Source: Rhipidocladum racemiflorum (Eukaryota > Streptophyta > Magnoliopsida > Poales > Poaceae). From it: a stretch of 64,000 nt of DNA. The notes below the pieces were generated by a model that did not search any database, had not been told where the DNA came from, and was given only the letters and a program-made list of their open reading frames with translations. Made by a program: the position numbers and the translations under genes. Within the stretch, counting starts at the first letter, position 1; every line of letters begins with the position of its first letter. The stretch lies in assembly GCA_036346355.1 (NCBI GenBank), contig JAYEVF010000031.1:310001-374000 (forward strand), written 5' to 3'. This document shows, in pieces, positions 20,721 to 30,731 of the stretch.

Positions 20721-22001
20721 TCAGACAGTGGTCGACCATACAAAGGCCTCAAAAGGTGACATCTCAGAACTAGCACGATAACTATTGTTGTAATCGAACT
20801 CGGCATACGGCAAACTCTTATCCCAAGAGGTAGCATAAGCTAATGCACAAGCTCTCAACATATCCTCCAGAATCTGGTTGACTCTTTCGGTCTGTCCATC
20901 CGTCTGTGGACGATAGGCTGTACTAAAGTTCAAACGGGTTCCCATGGCTTCATGCAACTTATTCCAGAACCTTGAGGTAAATTGGGTACCTCTATCCGAT
21001 ACGATCCTCTTTGGCACACCGTGCAAACAGACGATCCTGATCATGTACAACTCTGCTAACTTATCTCCCGAGTAGGTGGTTTTCACGGGGATAAAATGGG
21101 CTACTTTAGTCAAGCGATCCACTATAACCCATATGGAGTCATAACCTCCTTGAGTCTTCGGCAAACTGGTAATGAAATCCATTCCGATTTTCTCCCACTT
21201 CCACTCAGGTATTTGCAGCGGCTGTAGCAATCCTGCTGGTCTCTGATGCATTGCCTTGACTCTTTGGCATACGTCGCACAATGCAACATGCTCGGCAACT
21301 TCACGCTTCATGCTTGGCCACCAGAATCTTTCCTTCAGATCCTGATACATCTTGGCGCTTCCAGGATGAATTGAATACTTGGAGTCATGTGCTTCTTCCA
21401 GAATCAGTTGCTTTAACTCCTTCTTGTTAGGCACACAAATGCGATCCTTCATCCACAACGTGCCTTGCTCATCCAACTTGAATTCCTCTGCCTTGCCTTC
21501 TTCCTTGATGGACTTAATCCTTCGGATTTTGTCATCATCCTTCTGTCCTTCTCGGATCTGATCCTCTAGGGTAGGCTTTACTTCTAATCCGGCCAAGAAT
21601 CCGCTAGGTACAACCTCAATCTTCATTTTCTGAAGATCCTCACATAACTCATCCTGACTTGTGGCTAGCAATGCACTCACGGTACGGCTTTTCCGACTCA
21701 GAGCATCGGCTACTACGTTGGCCTTCCCGGGATGGTAATGGATTCCAACATTGTAGTCCTTGATCAACTCTAACCATCTCCTCTGCCTCATATTCAGATC
21801 CGACTGGGTGAATATGTACTTAAGGCTCTTATGATCCGTATATACTTCACATCTGTTTCCAATCAGATAGTGACGCCATATCTTCAAAGCATGCACTACG
21901 GCAGCTAACTCTAGGTCATGTGTCGGATAATTTTCCTCATGCGGCCTCAACTGCCTTGATGCATAAGCGACGACCTTTCCATTCTCATCGGCAAGACACA
22001 T
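20721..22001 (-). CDS. pol: A2 RNase H and integrase (426 residues open)
   Basis: This is the longest uninterrupted coding stretch in the window. RNase H occupies about residues 10-100 (VVAYASRQLRP, YTDHKSLKYIF, VVADALSRKS). The integrase HHCC finger is at about 205-250 (EEAHDSKYSIHPGS ... LCDVCQRVKA). The catalytic core follows: MDFITSLPKTQGGYDSIWV with the first Asp, VSDRGTQFTSRFW with the second, PQTDGQTERVNQILEDM with the Glu. All three catalytic residues are present. The ATG at 22001 is only where the frame becomes open; the first RNase H strand lies upstream across a frameshift. Confidence 0.9.
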   Translation of the reverse strand: MCLADENGKVVAYASRQLRPHEENYPTHDLELAAVVHALKIWRHYLIGNRCEVYTDHKSLKYIFTQSDLNMRQRRWLELIKDYNVGIHYHPGKANVVADALSRKSRTVSALLATSQDELCEDLQKMKIEVVPSGFLAGLEVKPTLEDQIREGQKDDDKIRRIKSIKEEGKAEEFKLDEQGTLWMKDRICVPNKKELKQLILEEAHDSKYSIHPGSAKMYQDLKERFWWPSMKREVAEHVALCDVCQRVKAMHQRPAGLLQPLQIPEWKWEKIGMDFITSLPKTQGGYDSIWVIVDRLTKVAHFIPVKTTYSGDKLAELYMIRIVCLHGVPKRIVSDRGTQFTSRFWNKLHEAMGTRLNFSTAYRPQTDGQTERVNQILEDMLRACALAYATSWDKSLPYAEFDYNNSYRASSEMSPFEAFVWSTTV

Positions 22002-23009
22002 CCAAGTCCTTGGCGCGATGCGTCACAATAAATATCGAAGCTTTGAGCAACATCGGTGGAACTAACACCGGTGCTGATGTCAATCGCTTCTTCACTCCTG
22101 AAATCCTTTCTCACATTCAAGGCGTCCATGCAAACTTCTTTTCCTTCTTCAAAGAATTGCGTAAGAGGTTTCGCAATTGTCGAGAAGCCTTTGATGAAAC
22201 GGCGGTAGTATCCTGCCATTCCAAGGAAACTCCGAATCAGGTCACGGTCTTGGTGCTCCCAATGTAACACGACTTCTACTTTGCTTGGATCTACGACGAC
22301 TCCTTCATGGTCATTACATGTCCAAGAAACTCCACCTTGTCCTTCCAAAAATCACACTTCTTTGAACTTGGCGAAAAGTTGCTGTTCCCTCATCTTTTCC
22401 AAAACTCGCCTTAAGTGTCCCGCATGTTCATCCTCCGCTTTGGAGTAGATTAGAATATCATCTATGAACACGACGACAAACTTGTCCAAATATTCCATGA
22501 ACACCTTATTCATCATATTCATGAAATAGGTGGCGCATTCGTTACCCAAAGGACATAACTCAGAACTCGTGAATGTCCATATCTTGACGAGAATGCGATC
22601 TTGAATATCTTCGATCGGATCTTCAAGCGATGGTATCCCGATCTAAGATCAATCTTGGAGAAAACTCTGGCTCCTCTCACCGATCAAACAAATCATCAAT
22701 CCTGGGTAGCGGATACTTATTCTTCACGGTGACTTCATTGAGTGCACGGTAGTCGATGCACATCCTGAAACTTCCGTCCTTTTTCTTGACAAACAAAACT
22801 GGTGCTCCCCACGGCGACGAACTAGGTCTGATAAATTCTTTCTCCATTAACTCTTCTAGCTGTTTCTTCATCTCAACCAACTCCTCGGTGGACATCCGAT
22901 AGGGTCTCTTTGCTATCGGTCTTTGTGCAGTACAAGCTCTATCACAAACTCTATGTCCTGTGCAGCGGCATACCAGGTAGATCTTCAGGAAAGACATCTG
23001 GGTACTCAT
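22002..23009 (-). pseudogene. pol: A2 reverse transcriptase
   Basis: RT is broken into open pieces. 22677-23009 holds GFIRP-type palm start, PWGAPVLFVKKKDGSFRMC and YRALNEVTVKNKYPLPRID. 22352-22549 holds YLDKFVVVFIDDILIYSK with the catalytic Asp pair. 21947-22348 holds the thumb and the YCDAS start of RNase H. Frames change at about 22690, 22560, 22360 and 21985, mostly beside CAG/CTG sites that are normal in other copies. Confidence 0.85.
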
Positions 23010-23480
23010 TCACTACTGAGACATCCTCTATGCTGATTGTCTTGGTACTGTTAACCATCAACTGTCCATCTCTAACTGCAGTGGCTTGAAATTCCACTTT
23101 CTTCCCACACGGGCTCTCAACTGAGATAGTCCTTCGTCCACAATCCAATACGGCCTTGTGCTTGGAAACCAATCCATTCCCAATATGACGTCTAAGGTCT
23201 GGGTTTCTAGAATAATAAGGTTTGCTAGGAACTCTATTCCATCTATTAGTATTCTCACCCCGGAACATCCTACTTTTGTTCGGAGTTCTAACCGTGGGTT
23301 TGAACTAAAAGCATGCATCTAAGTCTTGCAATCCTCAAATCATTTCTAGTAGCAAAGCCTTGCGAAACAAGCGAATCTGAAGCTCCAGAGTCAAACAAAA
23401 GCTGCTGTGCAGTGCGAGTTAACAAGTAACTTACCCAAGACGATGTCCGTAGCATTCGCAGCTGCATCTGCGGTGACATG
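23010..23480 (-). pseudogene. pol: A2 protease
   Basis: The active site is intact here: LLFDSGASDSLVSQGFATRN in 23288-23479. The following strand (RILIDGIEFLANLIILE, ILGMDW) is readable at 23058-23318. There is at least one frameshift between the halves. The DSG triad identifies a retropepsin-family aspartic protease. Confidence 0.8.
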
Positions 23481-24578
23481 GTTGACTCGGCCTCTCACCA
23501 CGATGCAGGGTGTGGCTCACAGTGTTGGCGCCCTAGCTGGGTGGTTCCTAGATTGAAGCGGGCCCAGGGTCACTCCTGCTGTCTTCTTTGGACAATCAAG
23601 TTGGCAAAGTGTCTCGGCTCGTTGCGATTGTAGCGGCGTCTCAACTGTTCCTTCTTGATTGCACGGAGTAAGCGTTTCTAGCGGGGCTGGGTCCGTAGTT
23701 ACGATTGATGTGTCTTGGTGCTGGGGATGGTGTCCTTGTTGCATTCTGTGGTTGGAATCTGAAGAATTGATTTGGTGCAACTCTTAGGCGCTGTTGCGTT
23801 CCCTGGCGTGATCCTTGCTGTTGCATCCTGCGCTTTCTGTTCTCATCCAGTTCCTTGCGCTTGTCCTCAAGAATAAGTGCCTTATTCACCAATTCTTGGA
23901 AATCTGGGAAGGTGTGGGTGATCAATCCTACTTGCAATCCTGAGTTAAGTCCCTTCATAAAACGAGGTATGCGGCTTTATCTGTCGCTACATCCTCAGGT
24001 GCGTAGCGTGCTAGCTGTGTGAACTTGTTCAGGTAGTCGGCCACTGGCTGATTACCTTGCTTCAGTGCTCTGAACTCCTCCTTCTTAAGGTCCATGATTC
24101 CTTCAGGCACGTGATACTGTCGGAAAGCAGCTGTGAACTCTTCCCAAGTGATATCTTGAGGGTTCTCTTGCGTGGCACAGAAGTTCTCCCACCATTCGTA
24201 TTTGTTCCTTCCGGTGATGAGAAGCGTGAAGTACCTTCTCATTTCCTATGCATTGAGCTATGTGTAGCTTCCTCTCGATTGATCTTAACCAATCATCGGC
24301 CTCCAATGGATTGGCATTCCCGAGAAAGTGGGTGGGTGAGTTCTCATGAACTCGATAGTCTTGTATTCTGGCGTGGTCCCTAATTAACTTGATTAGCGAT
24401 GGCCTGAGCGGTGACGTGTTGCATTTGTTGCATCATAGCATGCATCAAGCGAGTGCAGGCGGCGAGAAAAGCTCCAAATTCTGCACATCCAGGTGGCGGT
24501 CTTTGGTGCTCCTCATTGGGGTTTTCTGTTGGCGAGAACCACTTCCATTGCTTCCAAAGTTTCCACGGTGTTCACCAT
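23481..24578 (-). pseudogene. gag: A2 gag
   Basis: The gag ATG is at 24576-24578. The capsid region is readable at 24103-24306 (EADDWLRSIERKLHIAQC) and 23955-24242 (WEEFTAAFRQYHVPEGIMDL). An Arg/Gln-rich linker follows at 23641-23958. The zinc knuckle (about 23600-23650) reads RYNRNEP.HFA. Comparison with A1 suggests the two Arg codons were Cys and are products of CAG-to-CGG and CAG-to-CGA changes. Gag is split by several frameshifts. Confidence 0.75.
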
Positions 24579-24807
24579 CTGTCGATTTGCTCTAGGTTTA
24601 GAGATGAGAGGGAAACAAGAATAGACAAGTAATATGGAACTTATGCGGGGCGAAAGGTGTAACTTTAAGGTCCAACTTTATTATTAATAACTTGGTATGG
24701 TGCCTTACAATGCCTAAGGGCCTTGCAACACATAATGCACACTCAAAGAAACAAAGAAAATCCAAATCGAACTAACTCTGGAGTCCTAACGCCTAGAGGG
24801 TGACTCT

Positions 24808-25575
24808 TTATTCTATGACGCGACTCGGTGAAGGAGTCTCACTATAGAACCTATGCTCACTCATCGAGAAAACCTCCACGGCCTCGGTGCGGGTCTTTGT
24901 GGCATAGGCGCGTAACGATTGCCATGTCCAAAGAATCGTGTCCTCTGTGGTAGTCGAAGAAGCGATGTCCTCATCGAGATCGACTCCTCTGGATCCGGCT
25001 CGTGTGGCTCAATCTTGGCTCTGGAGTGCAGTCCGTACAAAGTCATCTCCAATTCGTCAATCCTTCGCGGAAGGTGTGCCACATACTCTTGAGCTTCCCG
25101 CCATCTGTTCTTCTCTGTCGTGATCTCCTTACGGGCCTTCAGAGCTCCTTGCTTGTATCATCTAGTACATCCTCCTGGCGACAACAAATCGTGCCAATCG
25201 TGTAACCGTGGCATCCTCATCTGAATCGCCTTCGGGTCAAGAAGGTTATCATTTGTGAGGTGATAACGTAACACCGCGTGCTCTCCAACTCTCTGGCGTA
25301 GATACGGGTAACATGCCGCATTGCTCGTCGTGATACCTCTTGGATACCCATCTGCATTGTAGATCTCTGGCGGTCAAGGTGTATCGAGGCGTGCCTGGGC
25401 CCTTCTTCCTAGCAGGTACCTCAATCTTCACGTCACAAGCCTTGATCAATCCCGCTTGTCTGATCACTTCCACTTGGTATTGGGGCTTCTCAAAATCTCC
25501 GAGAGTTTGTAGCATATGCCAAAGTTCCGCGGCGTGACCAACTCCCAGATCAACGTAGTTGAACTCTTCCTCCAT
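24808..25575 (-). pseudogene. A2 orf0
   Basis: The upstream ORF has the same start as A1 (ATG at 25573-25575, MEEEFNYVDLGVG). The first about 75 codons (25350-25575) are identical in protein to A1. The reading then shifts near 25350 and again in the coiled-coil region. 24861-25082 gives the acidic, Ser/Thr-rich later part, and the stop TAA is at 24808-24810 after PSPSRVIE. The function is unknown. Conservation of the first 75 residues between separate copies suggests past selection or recent common origin. Confidence 0.7.
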
Positions 25576-25791
25576 CTGTCACAAGAGTGCTTTACGTAAG
25601 AACTCGGAATTTTTAAATTGTGACAAGTTAAGGGAAAATTTCAGCAAGACACAAGAAAAGAGAGAAGGGGATAAGTCGAGATGTCATTTCTTGTCTTTAC
25701 AAATTTTAGCTTTAGAAAATAGGTTTTATCCTCACTACGACCATTCTAGCTAGGGTTGAGCCTACAGTCAGTATGGCTCTGATATCACCTC
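25576..25791 (-). other. A2 leader and tRNA-Met primer-binding site
   Basis: The primer site is 25776-25787. The minus strand reads TGATATCAGAGC, one mismatch from the plant initiator tRNA-Met site. The about 190-bp leader to orf0 is purine-rich in part and closely shared with A1, A4 and A5. It may hold the packaging signal. Confidence 0.75.
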
Positions 25792-28700
25792 TGTCGGGAC
25801 CCCGAATTTGCAAATCCAGACCCTCTGTGTATTCAACACTAGTCCAGGAACGCGCTAGTGCACACAGTCTTAACATCGGTAAATATCACAATCATACCAT
25901 TCGATGCTAATAAAGTACTTTTATTTAAATAACCAAACTGGTTACTCGACCTTATGGTCAAGTCACAAATGTGCGCCTCGCGAGCGATACTTATTAAAAG
26001 AGAAATAGTAGCAATGGAAAATCAAATAAGGTAACATCGTGGCGCCATCCAGTATACCACAGCAACCCACCGGGCTCGCTCCTACGTGAGCGGATCCTCT
26101 TGGAGCTCCTCCTCCAAAGCTGGCGTAGTCTCCTCTTCAACTGGTGTTGTGTTGAGGCAAGGGTGAGTACTTGGTACTCAGCAAGTCATGCACAGAATGC
26201 AGGCTAATATACTATATGCATGGCTTGGTACAAAGGAATAATCTCAAGGCATATTTGCAGTAAATAGCATTGGACAAGTAATATAAGTAGATTCGAAAGC
26301 AGTAGAAATAAGTAAAGCATAATTAACTTTTCAAGAAGTTTAGTAAACATCTTTCCCATCCTAAACCACATTTCCATCAACTTCATTATTAATCCAGCCC
26401 AATCTTTCAAACTAAAGTTATTTTTGAGAAAATCTAACCCTTGACTGTAATTCCCGAGCGATGTCCAATACCGCGGACACGGCTATTCGAATAGATTCTA
26501 TACTCTGCAGAGGTTATGCACTTTACCCACAAGATACAGTCAAACACCACATAGGCGAATTCCCGTAACAAAGTCTTTCGGAGACTTCTAACAATACAAG
26601 TGGTCCTCCCCGGTTATTGCGCACTAACCCTTCCCTTCGCTAAGGCGAAGTCTAGGCCAATCAACCGTTAGATGGGTACCTGGCCTCACTTCCAGACGCT
26701 CCCCCGTACAACTTACACAAAGGGTGTAGTTGACCTCCTGAGGTCCCACAGGTACGTTATTAGCAACTTAGTCAACTAGGTCCGTCCCATTACAGACATG
26801 TGGTTGCACGTTAGACCCAGTTCAAAGGCTTGCAAGGTTAAGTCCTTAGGGTGACCAGGGCAAGACTACCCGAAGAACCAAATCAACACTCCCAATGCCA
26901 CAACTGGCCCACCTGATTACTCTTGCCACATGCCCCGGCCGAAAATCGTTTATCAAACCCCGATTGATTACCATGCACCACGTGCCATCAACATCACATG
27001 ATACCTTTCCAAAACCTGGTTCAATATATCATTAAGTCAATATTAGCATTTGATTGTCCAAAATCATGTCATGAGCACGCAGCAGTCTAAGCAAAGATAC
27101 TACAACGGTCTAAACCCATGTTGGCAATTTAATAATGTCCAACTAGTAATCCACAACTAGGGTGACAAGGGGTCATGGCACATACTTAAATAATCAAGGT
27201 GTCATACAGCAAATTGGTATTTATCTAATTCCCCATGTTTAAATAAAGTATTTTCTATTTGAACTTAGCATGCAATAGGTTAAATCAAAATAGATTTCAA
27301 AACAGGATCAACATGGTCAAAGCACAACTTGCCTTCAAAAAGTACTTGTTCTTGGTCTTGAGTTGGATCCTGAGTCAATACTTCTCCTTCGAATCCTTCC
27401 GGCACTTCAACGTCTACTCGTAAAGCGTGCAAATAGCAAATACACGAATAAACAATAGGCAAAAAATGTCCAAACATCCAAATAAAATCCATAAACAGAG
27501 AGAACATAATTTTATGAGGTTTTAGAAACTGGAATCGTCAAATTTGGAGTTAAGACGCAAAAGTTATGATTATTTAAAGTTCAAATAATCAATTAAATAA
27601 TTTTACAGAGAAAAACTTTAGTCCAAAAATTAAATAAAATTCATATTTAGGTAGATCTCAATTTTATACAAATTTAGAAATTTGAATCACTCAAATCGGA
27701 GTTGAAACGCAAAAGTTATAAGCGTTTGAAGTTTGAAACAAAATCTGAAATCATTATTTCGAATTAATAAATCATTTTCTGTTCGGAAATTAATTATTGC
27801 GCCGAGCATGGACACGTGGCAGCACTGGATTGGTCTGCTGGCGTCGCCGATCCATGGACTCGGTCCACGCTCGGCTCGGGTCTACCGTGGACCGGTCCAC
27901 GGCTCACGTGAGGCCCGACATGTGGGACCACTCGGGTAGCGTCATCGCCGACGTCGGGGCTCACCACCGGTCGGCGACAGTGGGTCCATCCGATGACGTC
28001 ATGGGTGATGTCACGGTGCGGTCGCTGACACGCGCCCAGCGTGTCGATGACTCCACGCTTCTGCGCCGCTTGGCGCGGCGGTTCGGCTCCCTGGACACGT
28101 GGCACGATCGTAGCCGTTGGTTTGAAAACCGACGGCTAGGATTGGATTTGGGCCTCAAGTGCTTGGGGCGCACGGGTTGATTCGGGCCGTTGGATCTTGA
28201 TCTAACGGTCGAGATCCAATCTAACCTGGTGCGATTCCGCCACGTGGCACGACCTAAGCCGTTGGATCTAGATCCAGCGGTTGAGATTAGATCTAGGATT
28301 TTCAACGGAACTCACCGAGGGTGGCGTGGCGCGATCTGAGCCCTTGGATCTTGATCGGACGGTTGGTGGAGCTCGGGGTCGGCGATGGCTTCCTGGCCCG
28401 AAGTTGTAGCTGCCGGCCGAGGGCGGCGACCACCACGAACGGCGTTTGGGGCGTGCTCGGCGAGGTGAAAGGTCTCTTCGGTGCGCCTGGCCGGGGTTCG
28501 GATCGAGGTCAATGGCGGCGGGGGGACGGCGGCGGAATCAAAGCGAGAATCACGCGGCGGAGGTGCTATGACTCCGGCGAGCGATTCCGGGCGGATCTAC
28601 GGGCGGTGAGGCTCGGTGAGATAGGGCGAGAAGTGCGCGGGTCACGGCGGTCCTCGGTACCACCGTGCATTTAAATGCCTCGGCATGCAGCGCCTGGGGC

Positions 28701-29292
28701 GGAGCCCTAATCCCACCTACGCATGCGGCAGCGGCGGAGAGTCCGGCTTGGACTCGGCGGGACGGCGACGCACGGCCGTCCACGTGGCACGATCAACGGC
28801 CACGATCGCGTGGACGCGATCGGATCCGGCCGATTCGGCCAAAGCGATGCGACGGAAATCCCGGCCGTTGGATCTTGATCCAACGGTTGGGATCGATTAG
28901 GTTTTGGAGTTGGTTCGGTCGAGTCACGTGGCTCGGGTGGAATCGAACTCGAGTCGACTTCGGGCTCGGTCGGATGAACAGTACAAACCCACTCGCATTT
29001 TCCAGCGATTTAATAATTAAAATATTTCCCGTAAATTCATTTAATTCATTAAAAATAGCAAAATACTCGAAAAAATTCCAAAAATTCGAAAATATTTTGG
29101 AACATTTTGGACTCAAATAAAATATTTCCAACAAAATTTTATTTGCAAAATTAAATTCTTTAATTATTTCAAAATGGAATAAATTCAAATAAATTCCAAA
29201 TAAATCCAAATAAATTCCAGAAAATTCCAAAAATTCACCAAAGTGCCAAATCACACATGAATTTAAGAAAAGCAAAATTTTGGGGTGTTACA
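25792..29292 (-). repeat. A2 5' LTR
   Basis: A full LTR (3501 bp) with TG/CA ends, closely similar to the 3' LTR. A TATA-like CATTTAAATG lies at 28668-28677. A donor-like CTCG|GTGAGTT (minus strand, GT at 28314-28315) lies about 360 bp downstream of it. Confidence 0.95.
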
Positions 29293-29998
29293 GTTGTGGA
29301 AGCGAGGAGTAGGCACCCTCCATCTTCGGGATGGAAGGGGGGAGAGGGTGCACACCGACGGGTGTGTACTCAACCATACCGGTATGAGTTTCCAAGGAGA
29401 CATGAGCATTGCATTACATCTCATACATATTGATGATGACAATGTTAAGTGTTTATGAATAAGATGATTTACATGAAGGGATATACTATTGCCATATTGT
29501 TGTTCTTGTTGTCCATTGCAATATGCTTGCTGAGTTTCGAACTCACGCTTGTGTTTTCTTATTGTTTTAGGTACCATGAGAACGGCATGCGGGAAAGGGG
29601 AATAGACACACGCCCACACATTGCTTCACCTTAATGTTTCCCCAAGTCAATTCTTTTAGTTTGATAATAAATTGCGTGTGATGGTCATTAAATTAAGGCT
29701 TAGCTTGGTTAATGAGAGTTTTATTGTTCGTTTGACACTTGAAACTTTAAGTGCTTAATGTTAGTCTTTTATTGTCGTTAAGACTCTTTTTATTGCTGTT
29801 TTAGATGTTTCCCTTATTGCCATATAATGCTATATTGTTGTTGCTCCTTAAATTCATGATAAAACAAAGGAGGTCTTTGCCAAATCTCGGTTTTTAGCCT
29901 ATGCGCCTTTGCTGGAATTTTATGTTAAATGTGGTATTTAGATGTTGTTTAGCTTATGTTTGGTAACATTCAGGCATATTAAATGCCAGGGTGTTACA
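29293..29998 (+). repeat. Target duplication and rest of the shared family B LTR
   Basis: GTTGT (29293-29297) is the right target duplication of A2. The B LTR then continues to ...GGTGTTACA at 29998. A strong acceptor-like TTGTTTTAG|GTACC ends at 29570. The LTR is followed at once by a primer site, so it is the 5' LTR of B2 as well as the 3' LTR of B1. Confidence 0.9.
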
Positions 29999-30000
29999 GT

Positions 30001-30012
30001 TGGTATCAGAGC
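30001..30012 (+). other. B2 primer-binding site (initiator tRNA-Met)
   Basis: TGGTATCAGAGC, a perfect match to the plant initiator tRNA-Met site, two bases inside the LTR end. The stretch 30013-30338 is untranslated leader. Confidence 0.9.
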
Positions 30013-30338
30013 GGGCTGTAGGTTCTTGGAATATGTATTTTTAGTGTCATACCTTAAGTTGCAACTAAAATATGATGTGGAATAACTTAGAAACATGGCT
30101 TAGGTTCTAACTAAAACTTTGTTGTAGGATAGCAACATTAAAACTTGCAAAAGTGGTATAACTAATCTAAAATTTGACACACTTGGTTGCCTGAGAGGAT
30201 GGGGTTTTGGTTCATCATTGCATCGTGCTTGATTATGTGATAAAGAATATGTCTATGATGATGTTTGATCTATGTTCTTGGTTGTGTGATGTTGTGTTTA
30301 TGTTTTTGTGTTTGGATGGTTGTCTGTCTGAAGCAGCC

Positions 30339-30731
30339 ATGCTGAGGGGTAGAGGCCGTGGACGCCGTGGCCGTGGAGGCGGGGCGAGGCTCGAGGAGTT
30401 GAGGAGTGCATTCTTTGAGGGTAGCGTTTCGCTCAATGCTCGTGGGCGGCTCGAGGAGGAGCTTCAGTACCTGATCGGGGTGGCCGCCAATGATGAGTTA
30501 GTTCGAGGCTCTGCAGAGGAGATTCAGAGGCTGCGCCCGGCTGCGGGCAGCCCCTCGTGGTGCCTCCCCTGCGGTGGCCCGCTTGTTGCCCCGCTGGCGG
30601 AGCCGAGGATGAGTCTCCGGGAGTGGATGTCCCTCCGTCTTGACACTTTTGACGGAGCGGGCACGCCGATCCAGTCCGCAGATTGGCTGCGGTACATGGA
30701 GAGGCAGTTTGAGGTCCTAGAGCTGACCTCG
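30339..30731 (+). pseudogene. gag: B2 gag, N-terminal part, cut by A3
   Basis: The start at 30339 (MLRGRGRGRRGRGGG) gives a basic Gly/Arg-rich N-terminus. A Gag domain follows, with a helix-rich segment and MSLREWMSLRLDTFDG, then ADWLRYMERQFEVLEL. The frame is open until A3 inserted at 30732. An in-frame ATG at 30207 would add a hydrophobic stretch unlike Gag, and B3 shows the same GCAGCCATG context (37757), so 30339 is preferred. The rest of B2 is not in the window. Confidence 0.8.

Larger units (their letters stand above)
16640..29292 (-). mobile_element. Family A element A2, full length (12.65 kb)
   Basis: A complete Ty3/gypsy element on the minus strand. It has a 3' LTR (16640-20103), a 5688-bp interior and a 5' LTR (25792-29292), flanked by the 5-bp duplication GTTGT. 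It lies inside a family B LTR. It has all family parts in order: primer site, orf0, gag, protease, RT, RNase H, integrase, chromodomain, polypurine tract. The two LTRs are closely similar, so the insertion is fairly young. Scattered frameshifts break the polyprotein, except for a 426-residue RNase H-integrase stretch. Confidence 0.95.

Noticed and set aside
30001..30012. Possible tRNA-Met gene.
   Set aside because: Only the 12-nt complement of the tRNA 3' end is present, as expected for a primer-binding site.
30207..30338. N-terminal extension of B2 gag from an upstream in-frame ATG.
   Set aside because: The extension is hydrophobic leader sequence; B3 supports the later ATG in the GCAGCCATG context.
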